Source of the DNA: Pascua guehoae
Taxonomy: Eukaryota; Basidiomycota; Tremellomycetes; Trichosporonales; Trichosporonaceae
Length of the DNA: 64,000 nucleotides
Assembly: GCA_001600415.1 (NCBI GenBank)
Contig: BCJX01000012.1
Location: 815,425-879,424 of the forward strand
Direction: 5' to 3'
Shown: piece by piece, positions 23,862 to 34,903 of the stretch
Numbering within the stretch: position 1 is the stretch's first letter
Layout: every line of letters starts with the position of its first letter
The notes under the pieces: generated by a model
Databases searched by the model: none
What the model was told of the DNA's origin: nothing
What the model saw: only the letters and a program-made list of their open reading frames with translations
Made by a program: the position numbers and the translations under genes

Positions 23862-24260
23862 CTATGCTTCCTGACCAGATAGGGGGTGTGCGGAAGCGGA
23901 CGCGGTGGTGGATGAAAAATGGGTGTTGTTATCGACATGGCGCCCAGACATGCTGAGGCCGTTCAGATAGGCAGCACCAATCTAATAAGACCTGTCATAT
24001 CCTGAATCAACCACAGGATTGTCTAGACATGCAAACAGTTGACAATCATGTGTGTTCGCATCCATAGCATCGACATACATGTCTTGATGGTCCAAGAACA
24101 ACAGGTAATAACAGGTGGTAGAAACCCAGACACCTGCTATGCCACACCCGTGCCTGGTTCCTGGGATCCGGCAGCGCCGCCCATATCCGACCATTGCCAT
24201 CTCGAGGATCCCAAACGTCGTCATTGCCATATCACATCTCACTCATATCTCACGCCCACC

Positions 24261-25643
24261 ATGCCCACCCTCTTGGCGTGCGGCTCCAACGGCTCAGGCC
24301 AACTAGCTCTGGGTCATGCAGAGGACGTATCCGCGCTCTCTGCATGCGTCTTCGACCCTGCGTGTCCGCGCGCGTTCCGCGTCGTTGACTTGGTCTCCAG
24401 TGCGTCACACGCTCTGCTCCTCGTCCAGGAGCGCGCATCAGATGGGGGTAGCGACAGGACCCACCTCCTTGGCGCTGGGACGAACACACATGGACAACTC
24501 GGCCTTGCCTGTGCTCTGGGACCCCCAACGCCGGCACCAACGTTCCGCCCGGTGTCCATCGCGCGTGACGCGGGCCTCGGCGACGAATGGCGCCCTGTCA
24601 AGATTACAGCGACGTGGACGACAAGCATTGTCGTGTATGAGCGCACTCGTCCTGCGGCGGGATCAGCAGCAGCTCCAGACACGGATACGGCGACCAGTGT
24701 GGAGCAGGTTGTTGTCGCCGCGGGATCCAACGACTTTGGCGAGCTTGGCACACCACCTTCCCCGCCAGCGGTTGTGCGTGTTCCCGTCCTGCACGCAGGC
24801 GAGCACATGCATCTCCTCGCCGGTGGCCAGCGGCACGTCGTCGCAGTCCTTACTGGGCCAAGTGGCATGCGTGTTGTCGGCTGGGGCGCGGCGCGTCGCG
24901 GTGAACTGTCGGCCGTGCCGCTTGGCGATGCGAGGAGGGTGCCAGTGGCGGGAGGGAAGAACTCGAGCAAAGGAAAAGGCAAGGCCACCAACGCAAAGAG
25001 CAAAGGCAAAGCTGCTGCGCGTGCGCCGACGAGCACACCCGTCGAGATTGCACTCGGTCTCGACTCGACAGATCCGCCATCAGCACTGGCACTGGGCTCG
25101 GCACACTCTCTCCTCCTTGCTGGCGGTCGCGTTCGCGCATGGGGATCCGATCTCAAGGGCCAGATTGCGGACCTTGACGGTGTCCCAACGACCTCTATCG
25201 CCGCGTCGTGGGGCGGGAGCTATCTCCTCGGTAACGGTGTATGGTCTCAAGGTGCCAATACGCATGGGCAGCTCTTGCGATCAGATCCAGCCCATGGCGA
25301 GGTCGCCTCGACGAACGGCGGCCGCACAAGCAACAACGAGACGCTTGGCGCTGCGCACGATCGCACCAGTGGCCGCGCGCTCATCCCCCTACCCCCAGAC
25401 ACTACGCCCACATCCCTGGTTGCTGGGACGGAGCACATCCTCGTTGTCGCGGAAAAGGACGGCGGCAACGTTCTCCTTGCAGGAGGATGGAACGAGCACG
25501 GCAATCTTGGGTTGGGTGACCTAGTCGATCGTGACAGGTTGGTCCAAGTTCCTGTGCCGCTCCCATCCAACCCTGCCGCAAAGCTGCGCGTGTGGGCAGG
25601 TTGTGCCTCCACCTGGGTACTGGTCGAAGACGAGGAGTCATAA
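24261..25643 (+). CDS. RCC1-repeat beta-propeller protein, Kti13/Ats1-like
   Basis: A single exon encodes 460 residues. The N-terminus LLACGSNGSGQLALGH is a typical first RCC1 blade, and further blades contain GAGTNTHGQLGL, AAGSNDFGELG, WGSDLKGQI, SQGANTHGQLL and GGWNEHGNLGLGD. The first blade and single-propeller size fit fungal Ats1/Kti13, which partners Kti11/Dph3 in diphthamide synthesis and Elongator-dependent tRNA wobble-uridine modification; chromatin-type RCC1 is the alternative. A Lys/Ala-rich insert at about residues 231-260 (KGKGKATNAKSKGKAA) lies on one propeller loop and makes the protein longer than yeast Ats1. The start at 24261 was chosen because the blade begins immediately after it; the frame stays open upstream without further similarity. 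Confidence 0.8.
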   Translation: MPTLLACGSNGSGQLALGHAEDVSALSACVFDPACPRAFRVVDLVSSASHALLLVQERASDGGSDRTHLLGAGTNTHGQLGLACALGPPTPAPTFRPVSIARDAGLGDEWRPVKITATWTTSIVVYERTRPAAGSAAAPDTDTATSVEQVVVAAGSNDFGELGTPPSPPAVVRVPVLHAGEHMHLLAGGQRHVVAVLTGPSGMRVVGWGAARRGELSAVPLGDARRVPVAGGKNSSKGKGKATNAKSKGKAAARAPTSTPVEIALGLDSTDPPSALALGSAHSLLLAGGRVRAWGSDLKGQIADLDGVPTTSIAASWGGSYLLGNGVWSQGANTHGQLLRSDPAHGEVASTNGGRTSNNETLGAAHDRTSGRALIPLPPDTTPTSLVAGTEHILVVAEKDGGNVLLAGGWNEHGNLGLGDLVDRDRLVQVPVPLPSNPAAKLRVWAGCASTWVLVEDEES

Positions 25644-26289
25644 TGCCCGCAGCGGACCTGGCCGCAGGCCGCAGGCGACGTGTGCGGAATGCTTCTGTGG
25701 GGGTTGTGGGGGTCTTCTTCCATTGTCGTCCAGCCCGTCGATTGGAGTCTACTGTTGTGACGCCGAACCGCGCCACGGGGCTCGTGCACACAAAGTCCCC
25801 TGAGACACCCTGCGTTTGAAGGCCTTAGGGAAACTGGTGGCTTTGCGGCTGTTTCACACGAGGCGTTTCTGGATCCACTCTCTTCGACCTCTTCGCGGCT
25901 GCTCTTTGCGACCACACAGTGCCCAGAATACTCTGGATGGGCGTCGTGTTTGGTCAACGCCCACTGTCTGTACACTCCACCATGTGCGTCGCACACGTGC
26001 CCTGTCTACGAATGATGTGCATTGATGGACGGCACGGCCATGTCAAGGGCGTCTCTCCCTGCGTTGCTGCATCCTTATGCCAGGTGCTCCGCTGATGCTC
26101 CGCTGCCCCGCATGCCCCGCACGCGCACAGTGGCGTGTGCCGCGTCGGTGGCGTTGCGCGCACTGCTCCCCTCCCTCGCGTTCTTCATCACAATGGTTGC
26201 CCTCCACTACCTCTTACTTACTTTTTCTACATCCCGTCTCCATCGCCACATTTTACTTGGTCTAGCCCCAACATCTTCGGGCGACTACC
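25644..26289. other. Intergenic region upstream of the 1274-residue protein gene
   Basis: No gene is visible between these co-directional genes. The last 150 bases are pyrimidine-rich, as expected for a fungal 5' leader. Confidence 0.6.
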
Positions 26290-29200
26290 ATGGCCCACCC
26301 CTTCAACGCCGCTTCGGGGCCGATTCCTTCACCACAACCTCGCGATGCACGAACCCAGTCCGCCACTGCGGCGTCGCCGCCGCGCCCGGCTTCCAGCGGC
26401 GGCGCTGACTACCTCACGCCGACACCCTCCATGATCGAAGTGTACCGAACGAATAATGACCGTGTCAAGAATTGGTCCAACACTGTCCCGCCACGCCGTG
26501 CGAACAGCGCACGCAGCGCATCGGGCTCGGCGGTATGGAGCGACGACCCGAGCCAGAGTCTTGACACGGTCCCCGAGCACCCAGGGCAGCCTGTGCGTGT
26601 GAGCAGCGATGCGAGGTCGCTCCGTCGGCGGAGCGATCAAGGTCTCCGTGTTCCGAGTTCGACGTACTCGCCGGCCGGGTCACCGTCGCGCACGCCGGCA
26701 CGTTCACCGTCTCATGAAGGGTTACGTTCCGTGATGGCCCCATCGCAGACCCGCTCTCCTCCTATGCCCGTTCTCGCCCAAGGCCCCACTGCCGCTGCGG
26801 CTGCGTACGCGCATGCAGCACACCCCGAAGCGTTTGGTAGCAACCCCGAACTCGATGGGCCGCGCCCCGATAGCATCTTGCCACGTGCCGATCATCTCCT
26901 GGCCTCCCAGCCCTACCCATCAGCCCCGCCCAGCTCGTTCACCGCGCCGAAGGTCCCCATCCGATCCGAGCGTGAGGCGCGAGAGGCCTACTTTGCATCA
27001 GCGCTCCAGTTTCCACTCGACCTCATCTCCGAGGTTCAGACACAGCCAGAGGTTGAGCCGTCTTCGGCAAAGGGGGGTCGCATGACGTCGCTGCTCAGTC
27101 GTGCCAGAAGTTCTGTGAGCCTTCGTGGACACGAGACCAAGGCCGAAGTCAAGCCTGCAGGCAAGCCAGAAGGCAAGCCAGCAGGCAAGCCAACAGGCAA
27201 GCCAGATCGACAGGAGAACCATGGGCCGGCGGCTCCCATGGCTACCCGTTCTGCCAGCCAATCTCGTCCGGCAATACGTCACTCTCCGTCGTACCCCAAC
27301 TATCAGCACGCTGCCCGTCCCCAGATCGCGCGACGAAGCTCTGCAACGTTTCATTCCGAGATTGAACGCGACCGCACCACCATCTTGGGTTCTAGCGCAC
27401 CCGCCGCCGGTGCGGCATTCGAGTTGAGCCATGCTCCCATCGCGTCGTCTGGGCATCCCTATGCCTATTCCTCCGATCAAAATACACTTGGCGCGGCAGC
27501 ACCACAGCGCCCGCCACGCTCGCCCCCGATTCCCCTGCTGTCACAGCATTTGCAAGGGGCTGGACCCCCGATATTGCCTGGACAGGTTGTGGATGAAGCG
27601 TCAACTGCTCCAACTGTACCAGCTGTGGACAAGGGGCCTGGCAGACACAGCGTGGTTGGCGGCGCTTCTGCGATGCTCGAACCGGACGGTCCGACAACAA
27701 CGCCTTCTCAAAACAATGAGACCATCACGCATGCCCCAGACGCCCAACGTGGCCCCACAGGCCCATCAGAGTTGGCGTCGCAGGGCCCAGAAGGGGACGC
27801 CCCTCTCTTGCGCACCCTCAGCCGCCGCACATCTTCGCGCCAGGCCATGGTTCAAGGGATGCAAATGGAATCGCCCGGGAAGGCGGTCCGTCCGCTCGGG
27901 CCACCTTCTGGTCCCAGACCTGCTCCTTTTCATGCGCCTCCAAGTGCTCCCGCCGCCCTCGGCGGCCCCACTCCTGAAGTGGAAGGGGAAGAGCGCTTGG
28001 CGACACCGCCGCAAACACCGCACCAAGAACCAGAGGCCATTGTCGATTCAACACTGTCACCGCCACCGTCACGTCCTGCGTCACTGCCACCCGCACCCGG
28101 TTCCGTCGACCAAACTCCCATTGTGGGTTCGACGGGTGCGACTCCTGAAAACCATCACCCTCCCCAACAGCCTCGCCCCATTGTCATTCCTCCCCGAACT
28201 GCTTCGCGGACTGGGCAGAGCGTTAATAATCTCCTCCCCCCACTCTCCGCACACACAACCCGAACTACATACACATCACCGACATCACCCATATCACATA
28301 CTTCCGCATCGTCCTACTCGTCACACGGCCCGCGCGCATCCGACTCGTCGAGCATGCTTCCACCCAGAGAACGCCGTGTTCGGAACCCGTCCAGCGTGGC
28401 CTCGGACGACTCTGCCGTCGACCACTTACCTCCAGATCAAGCAATGGCATCCCCCACCGGGACAGATGCTACAGAGGCTGATCAGATATCCTTTGATGTG
28501 CCCCCTAGCCGAAAGCGACTGCACGTATCTCTAGCATGGTTACCCCGCCGCCGCTCTCTCCGAGACCGTGCGCCCAGCCGTACGCCCAGCCGTCCAACAA
28601 GCCGTCCGACGAGCCGTCCGACCAGCGTTGCCACCGATCCACGCCAGGCTGCTACGTCTCCACCTGCCCAAAAAGATACAACAACATACAATGCGCCAAC
28701 CTCGCGTCCCGCCAGCTCATACGTGCCGCAGCCCGCGCAGACGGAACCTGCCTCGGGAATGTACCAGCCTTCTCCCATGCATCAGCCGATCGGTCGGCCC
28801 ATGCTGGACTCCATGCGGCAGTCACCGCAACCCTCGCATACGGGCACGCAGACTCAACAGCCCGTCTACCCACCAGGAGCTGGTCTTCCATCACCGCCAA
28901 CAAGCTATCCCCACCTGGCAGAGATGCGCTCCCCGACCTCGTACCCGGCTGCACAATCGCCTGCACATCAGCAACTTGCCCACGCACCTGCTGCCAATGT
29001 GTATCCCAATTCACCTCCTCCCACTGCGCCTCCTACGCACCCGTTGCCCCGGCTCCCGACAGGTCAGCAGCTGCTACAACATCACCGTCAACCTCTTTCC
29101 CACTCTGCGTACTCCACTGCGCAACACGATCCGCAGGACGCCTACGCTTGGGAACGAGCTACTGAAGCGCCGCAGCAGACAGGCTACAGAGCTTCCCAGG

Positions 29201-30114
29201 CGCCGAAGAATACAGGCTACGCAGCTTCCCAGGCGTCTGGACACGTCCCTCTTCAAGCGTCGCCTCGTACCCTCCCGCGCGCAGGTTATACTGCTTCCCA
29301 AGCCCCCAAGCCCCTTGGAGGATACGGCCAACATGAGCTGGCCGGTGCCCAACAGCCCTACACTTCAAACCACCGCCCGCCGATGAACTACGAAGAAGTC
29401 GCTCATGGGCCCTCGCAGCCACTCAACGCCCGTGCGCTACGGCGCCAAGAGTCTTTATCGGACTCGGCGGGACCACAGGGGAAAGGGTGGCTGAAGAGGA
29501 TGGGATTCGGCAGAGGAGACATGGACGCGGTCTCGTCCAAACCCCCTGCGGGGCTCGGTGCGAACACTTCGCAGGGTCACAGTGGTGGTTCGCGATTCTT
29601 CAAGCCCCGCCCGAGTGACACTGAGGCGCCCCATTTGGGGTATTCGTCACAGTCGGACCGTTCCAAGAGCGGAGCGTCTGACCGTGCCAAGGGCTGGGAC
29701 AGCGACAAGGAGGAGCGCCGACAGCGCCGGCGGGAGCGACGGGACGAGCGCGAACGCCGCAAGGCCACTCCCAACACTGGGACTGCAGAGACTTACATGC
29801 GTACGTCGACTACAGAGACTTACATGCGTACGTCGGCCGGTGCGGCCAGTGCCAACGCAAAGGACGAGCGGAGCACAAACTCCAGAGGGCGCGGCGGAAA
29901 CTCAAGCGTGAACGGGCGCTCCGGCGTGAACAGGAACGCGATCGCGAACTCGAACTCGAACGGGAACGGGAACGCGAACGCGAAAGGGAACGCCAGCGGT
30001 CGGGCCGTCGGCGGTGGCGTGCCTTCTGGAAAGGCAAAGGTGACAGGCGCGGCGAGCAAGACCAAGGACAGCAGCGGTACCAAGTCGCCGAAGGGCAAAG
30101 GCAAAGCGACGTAG
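26290..30114 (+). CDS. Large disordered protein with basic C-terminus, unknown function
   Basis: One uninterrupted frame encodes 1274 residues. The ATG has a good context (ACTACCATGG). Nearly the whole chain is Ser/Pro/Ala/Gln-rich low complexity. Internal repeats include GKPAGKPEGKPAGKPTGKP (about residues 286-305), SRTPSRPTSRPTSRPTS (about 762-778), and GY-x-ASQAPK units near 964-1010. A strongly basic stretch with RRQRRRERRDERERRK lies at about 1140-1157, followed by a duplicated ETYMRTS and a Lys/Gly-rich end. SPTP- and SRxxS-like sites suggest heavy phosphorylation. A short motif, GWLKRMGFGRGDM near residue 1065, looks more ordered. I recognise no domain. The absence of stops over 3.8 kb and the usual codon bias make it real. 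Confidence 0.75.
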   Translation: MAHPFNAASGPIPSPQPRDARTQSATAASPPRPASSGGADYLTPTPSMIEVYRTNNDRVKNWSNTVPPRRANSARSASGSAVWSDDPSQSLDTVPEHPGQPVRVSSDARSLRRRSDQGLRVPSSTYSPAGSPSRTPARSPSHEGLRSVMAPSQTRSPPMPVLAQGPTAAAAAYAHAAHPEAFGSNPELDGPRPDSILPRADHLLASQPYPSAPPSSFTAPKVPIRSEREAREAYFASALQFPLDLISEVQTQPEVEPSSAKGGRMTSLLSRARSSVSLRGHETKAEVKPAGKPEGKPAGKPTGKPDRQENHGPAAPMATRSASQSRPAIRHSPSYPNYQHAARPQIARRSSATFHSEIERDRTTILGSSAPAAGAAFELSHAPIASSGHPYAYSSDQNTLGAAAPQRPPRSPPIPLLSQHLQGAGPPILPGQVVDEASTAPTVPAVDKGPGRHSVVGGASAMLEPDGPTTTPSQNNETITHAPDAQRGPTGPSELASQGPEGDAPLLRTLSRRTSSRQAMVQGMQMESPGKAVRPLGPPSGPRPAPFHAPPSAPAALGGPTPEVEGEERLATPPQTPHQEPEAIVDSTLSPPPSRPASLPPAPGSVDQTPIVGSTGATPENHHPPQQPRPIVIPPRTASRTGQSVNNLLPPLSAHTTRTTYTSPTSPISHTSASSYSSHGPRASDSSSMLPPRERRVRNPSSVASDDSAVDHLPPDQAMASPTGTDATEADQISFDVPPSRKRLHVSLAWLPRRRSLRDRAPSRTPSRPTSRPTSRPTSVATDPRQAATSPPAQKDTTTYNAPTSRPASSYVPQPAQTEPASGMYQPSPMHQPIGRPMLDSMRQSPQPSHTGTQTQQPVYPPGAGLPSPPTSYPHLAEMRSPTSYPAAQSPAHQQLAHAPAANVYPNSPPPTAPPTHPLPRLPTGQQLLQHHRQPLSHSAYSTAQHDPQDAYAWERATEAPQQTGYRASQAPKNTGYAASQASGHVPLQASPRTLPRAGYTASQAPKPLGGYGQHELAGAQQPYTSNHRPPMNYEEVAHGPSQPLNARALRRQESLSDSAGPQGKGWLKRMGFGRGDMDAVSSKPPAGLGANTSQGHSGGSRFFKPRPSDTEAPHLGYSSQSDRSKSGASDRAKGWDSDKEERRQRRRERRDERERRKATPNTGTAETYMRTSTTETYMRTSAGAASANAKDERSTNSRGRGGNSSVNGRSGVNRNAIANSNSNGNGNANAKGNASGRAVGGGVPSGKAKVTGAASKTKDSSGTKSPKGKGKAT

Positions 30115-31214
30115 GGGGAGACAGAAAGGGGCGAGGTGCAGTGATTCGGGGGCTTGCGGCGCTGGGGAGGAAAGTGTTGGTGCGGCGGCATGCGGAGAAG
30201 GCAGAGACTGCACCCTCAACAAGGTCAGGCCAGACTGTCAACCGGGTTGCGGTCGCAGACGAATGCGCTGATCCTCATCCGCATCCTCGGCCCATGCCGA
30301 GCTTGCCGAGCGGCCTCGAGATCACCTGCGGCAATGGTGATGGGTCGTCACACTGGCCGATCCATGTGCGGTCAAGGTCGAGGGGGCGACGGGGATGGAA
30401 CGTGAACATTACCATTGGGAGGTAGTTGTCTTGGTAGTAGTCTTGTGATTGCAGCTGAACGATGTCACTCCTCAAACAGCGGCTGTCCTAGAGAATTCCC
30501 TACAGTAGATCATTACGATACATACAAGTGAATAGAAGACCATGCACGCAGTCGCCACGACCCGCCTGTCCTCCTTGTCCCCCTTTGTCACTCCACGGTT
30601 CGTGCTGTCTGCCACTAGAGGAGAATGTGATTTCGTGACAATGTGCAGCAGTCCTGCTGGATAAGCACCCTGCCAACGTGCCTGCATCTTAACTCCCCCG
30701 CACTACATGCGGCGACTGCACTTCTTCTGGACATTCGTTATCCAGGTGTTTGGTAGCTCCAAACAGAGAGTTTGGGGTTGTAACAGCAATCAAGACACGT
30801 TCTGGGTCTCGTATCCGAGCGACAGGAGCTTGGTAACGCTGACCAAAGGGGCGAGTAAGAAGTGAACAAGATGCTTGGCTTTAGGACAGTCGTAAACAGC
30901 CTTTGGTGGAAACCGCCGTCGTGACGTCAGGAACCTCTTGGTGGAGGAGCACATGACCAAGTGTGACGGCTGGATCCGACCCGCAACTCTCACGACTCAC
31001 TACTACTCTTTACCACCATCATCCCTGCGTCTTGACAAGCACGATCAACAAGCACAAGAGGCATCCGATCACCTGAACACCTCTCACACGGCGCGTATCG
31101 CAGGCGACCTCGCACTACTTTACTCCAAGTCGACCTGGGCTCGCGGTCCCCTTTCCCGCTCCCGTTCGTCCCAACATTTCCTCCCCTACACTATCCCCCA
31201 GGCGGCGCAGCACA
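30115..31214. other. Intergenic region upstream of the GST gene
   Basis: This holds the 3' end of the preceding gene and the presumed GST promoter. No further gene is visible. Confidence 0.6.
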
Positions 31215-31946
31215 ATGTCGGAGCCGCAGTACACGCTCTACGGCTGCCATGGCACGGCGTCCATGTCGATCCACTGGCTCCTTCTCGAGCTGCAGGAGCG
31301 CGAGGGCGTGAGCTTTGAGTACCGAAACATTGACCTGGGAGCGGGCGAGCAGCGGGCCGAGTCGTACCTCGCGCTCAACCCAAAGGGGCGCGTGCCCACC
31401 TTGGTGGTGCACTCGCCCGACGGCGGGCCCGACGTGGTCGTCACCGAATCGGGGGCGTGCACGCTCGTGCTGTGCGAGCAGCACCCGTCTGCGGGTCTGC
31501 GTCCCCACCGCACGGCGCCGCTCGCGGTCCGCGCAAAGTGGGACGAGACATTCGTGTTCATCGTCAACACACTCCTCCCGGCCATGCGCGATTGGATGTA
31601 CGCGGCCAAGGACGGCGACGAGCAGTATGCGTACGGCGTCCGCCAGCTCGTCCTCTCGCGCCTCCAGCTCGCGTTCGGCGTCCTCGACAAGCAACTCGCC
31701 AAAACTCGCTTCTTGACCACAGACGACCGCCCCACCGCCCTCGACTACCTCTTCTCCCAGACGACCGTGTGGGACACGTTTATCAACAATCTCGCAGACT
31801 CTTATCCAAACATCAAACGCCATACCGTCGACATGCGCGCGTCCCCCTCGGGCAGGATGCTCTGGCAGGCAGACGATATTGGCACCATGCAGAAGAAAGG
31901 GTACAATGACTGGGAGAAGCCGTTTGTAAAGCTCGCCAACCTCTAG
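31215..31946 (+). CDS. Glutathione S-transferase family protein
   Basis: A single exon encodes 243 residues, the normal length for a soluble GST. Residues 1-95 form the thioredoxin-like N-terminal domain: YTLYGCHGTASMSIHW begins strand 1 and helix 1, the cis-proline is in RVPTL (Pro61), and the glutathione-binding TES motif is at residues 77-79. Residues from about 105 form the helical C-terminal domain, with LDKQLAKTRFLTTDDRPTAL giving the conserved start of helix 6 (Asp-x-Pro-Thr-Ala-x-Asp). The enzyme would conjugate glutathione to electrophiles or act as a peroxidase in the cytosol; substrate and class cannot be told from sequence. The HGTASM segment where the catalytic Ser/Tyr/Cys would lie offers Thr and Ser candidates. 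Confidence 0.88.
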   Translation: MSEPQYTLYGCHGTASMSIHWLLLELQEREGVSFEYRNIDLGAGEQRAESYLALNPKGRVPTLVVHSPDGGPDVVVTESGACTLVLCEQHPSAGLRPHRTAPLAVRAKWDETFVFIVNTLLPAMRDWMYAAKDGDEQYAYGVRQLVLSRLQLAFGVLDKQLAKTRFLTTDDRPTALDYLFSQTTVWDTFINNLADSYPNIKRHTVDMRASPSGRMLWQADDIGTMQKKGYNDWEKPFVKLANL

Positions 31947-34588
31947 GACGTCACGATGCCTATGTGTGTATCCGGCGCATTTCGGCCGACAATTCTAGTG
32001 GACGCGGTCGATGACTTGGAAGTATAAACGTAGCGCAGATGCGACTTTGGTGTTTGAGTACATCAGGGGCCAGGAGGAATCGCGAGTAAGTGCTGTCGAT
32101 TGCGAGAGGTGGTGTAGCATGGCGTATTTGCAGCATACCTACAAGGTGCGTGCGGGATGGTGTGTAGCATGGCGTCTATGTAGCACACCTACATGGTGCG
32201 TGAGGGACGGCGGTAGGCGATGTCGTCTCGGGCGTACTACTGTCCATAGACCTTGGGGACGCTCCGACATACGGACAGGTGGACATGATTGTCCTCGTGC
32301 TCACAGAAAGACACAAGGTGGCACACCATCAAAATGCGCATCCTCTGAGAATTATCCATGTTGCCCTGGTCTGCATGGTCTGGACACAGGCCACATATGG
32401 ATGCCCATTGCCTCCTCTGAGTATTCGAGAGTCGGGAGCACCTCACTCCCAGCCTCTTCCAGCAGTGTGAGGAAACAGCCAGCAGAGTCCAGCAACGGGG
32501 CAGGCCATATGTCTATACGTCCGTTCCCTGGGTCTGTTGTAGCATCGTGGATGAGACTCGTCAGTAGTCAGTGCCAACTTCTTCGGAGCGTTCCTCGCTT
32601 CGTCACAGAGCTTGATGCGTATGATCGAGCTTAGCAAGAGGCGCTCCTGCACCAGTTGTTACAGCAGTTAGCAGTCGTGGCCTCCACTTCATCAGAGCGT
32701 TGCAACGATAAGTGATTGCGTAGAATCAAACGCGTGTCAGTGTTGAGTATGCATGGTAGGACGCCCTTGTTCATTCAATATCGTCTACCGAGGCTATCAA
32801 GCCATCCCGCTTTCTTGAGTCTTCTGCTTTGGTGGGCAGGTACAATGTGGCGGCATGGTGGTCGACGTTGAGTCCGGGAGCCGGGAATAAGAACGATTAA
32901 TCCATGTTCTGACACTGGGTCTAGTTATGAATGTATTGTGGGACGTGTATGGACACGGCAGTGCGTGCTCTGCTTATACCACTCCTTCGGTTGGGCGTCG
33001 TGTACCTCGAAGGAGAGAGCTGCTCCTCCTCGAGTGCCGTTCGGTTCGTGGTTGGAGGCGTCGTCATGGGTAATAGGTGGTGCCTTTGGTGCCTGGTGAT
33101 TGCATCGTTTGCATCCAATTCGCACCCAGGCGAGAGCAAGCAGGCCAAGGACAAGGTAGGAATCCAGCTAAATCCAGCCAAGTAACACAGCCCCGAACAG
33201 GCAGGCAGTGCACAAGCTGCACCGCAGCGCACCGCAAAATGAGAACCGCGGTACTCTGTTGACCTGCAGTTTTGGGCAACACATGCAGGACCGACGTTGG
33301 AACTAAAGTTGCGGGCCGAGGGTCAAGCGGTACAGTACAGAGTTGCCCTGCATGCTCTCAAAACCAGTGCAGCACTGGAGCAGCGCACCTCTTAGGGTCT
33401 CACGTGCTTACAGGAGCTTGGACAAGGAGAAAAAGTATCAGGTGCACACTTGGGTGTTGCAGCAGCACCCGACACTGGGAGCAGACGCTAAGCAATCAAG
33501 CTTGTACGTACGAGGAGAGTGGATGAGTGATGTGCACAGGAGCCAGGAGCCACAGCTTTTGCACAGCCCACAACTGGATTTAAGCGCGTCCGAACTTGAA
33601 CTGCCCTGCCACGTATGACGACTCTTTTGGACAAGTCGGTGAGAATAGAGTGCGTTGAGCGACACTAGGGGGTCATGGACGAGTGACCGTCAGCGGTGCC
33701 CTGGTGTAGCAAAGTAGGCCACATTGCATAGGGGAGGATCGACTTTGTAATCTACCAGGGCCAGCGGCCATAGTACGTTAATGTGCCGCTGTTTGCAAGC
33801 TAGACGACAATGTGACTACGGGAGACTACGGGCCCTCTGGTCGCGCGCGCGACTGACCGCCTTACGCCAAGTGGTTCCAGGCGCGCGCGCCCGCCAGTGG
33901 CCAGAGGGAGGGGAACACACACCTCCGAGCCGGCCCAGGTACCAGGATGGATGGAATCTCACTTGCCAGCCATGCTCGCGTCCTGTACGGTACTGTAGCC
34001 TACGGCCTACCTACGGCCTGCCTTCGGCGTGGCGCGGGGGTGGGTGCCTTCTCCCTCGCTGTGCTGTCGTGACCTGAGCTGAGTGCCGCGCCCCGTCGTG
34101 TCTTCCCCCCTTCTGGCCGTGTCCCTCACCCCCTTGCACCCAGAGTCGTGGATACTGGGTGGCACGACTGCACTTGTCAGGCAGGTCTTGAGTTTGAGCA
34201 GTGAGCTATTCGACCAGTCAGCAGGAGCAGGGTCAACCATTCCACCACCTGGCGAACTCTGTTGTCAACTCATCTCGCTCCATCATCACCGCGCTCTTGC
34301 CATCTTGCATCAAGCCCCCCAAGCCACAACAACGCCACGACCCACCTCCACCACGGCCACCCGTTCCTCATCTCGGCTAGTAGCACCATCGATCACCCCT
34401 CTTCCGACCGCACCTGAGCATCCTCCGTGTTCCAACATTGAAAAGCGCGCGTGTCAGAGACCAAATAGACTACTCTGGTCTCGGACATCACCTGTAGGGC
34501 GCCGCGCCCTTGACGCCTTCCCATTCTCGGCCACCCTTTGACCTCGATGCAGCCCGTGTCGCCGCCAGCGCGGCGTTGAGTTGCAAAC
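31947..34588. other. Intergenic region without a supportable gene
   Basis: About 2.6 kb between the GST and the RING-protein gene. Frames are short and show no motif. It contains a 50-bp direct duplication (listed separately). The last 300 bases are likely the promoter and leader of the RING-protein gene. Confidence 0.5.
32114..32207. repeat. Tandem duplication with a 50-bp period
   Basis: GTAGCATGGCGT at 32114 recurs at 32164, and the following segments (CAGCATACCTACAAGGTGCG versus TAGCACACCTACATGGTGCG) remain similar. Two diverged copies lie head to tail. Confidence 0.8.
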
Positions 34589-34903
34589 ATGAGTCCCGGT
34601 CCCGAGGACGAGCGGGGCACCAAGGTGAGTGAGAGTTTGTGGGTGTGAGAGATGTAATGAGATTGACGTGGGTGGCGTGCGTACTGTAATGCTGACGCCT
34701 CTTTGCAGCAGTCCAGGAGTGAGTAGCCCTTGTCCCCCATCCGTGCACGCCGCGGGGGCGCCCAGACCACCGCCTCCTCGCCTCCACACACACAGTCTGT
34801 CCCATCCCAGAGTCGCACTTGTATACCTCGACGTCACAAACAACATGCCTCGTCTTGAGACCCATCTCTCCAACACCCAACCTCTCACGACTCGTATGGC
34901 AAG
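34589..34903 (+). other. Possible 5' coding exons of the RING-protein gene
   Basis: An ATG at 34589 opens a 12-codon exon (MSPGPEDERGTK, to 34624) ending at a strong GTGAGT donor. A 10-nt exon (34709-34718) lies between a TTTGCAG acceptor and another GTGAGT donor. Joining it to an acceptor at 34859 continues into the main frame in phase and adds 30 residues. The last acceptor (TTGAG) is weak, so this is an alternative start model. Confidence 0.4.

Noticed and set aside
27431..28534. 367-codon frame offset within the 1274-residue protein gene
   Set aside because: It overlaps the main frame in another phase and is a shadow caused by GC-rich repeats.
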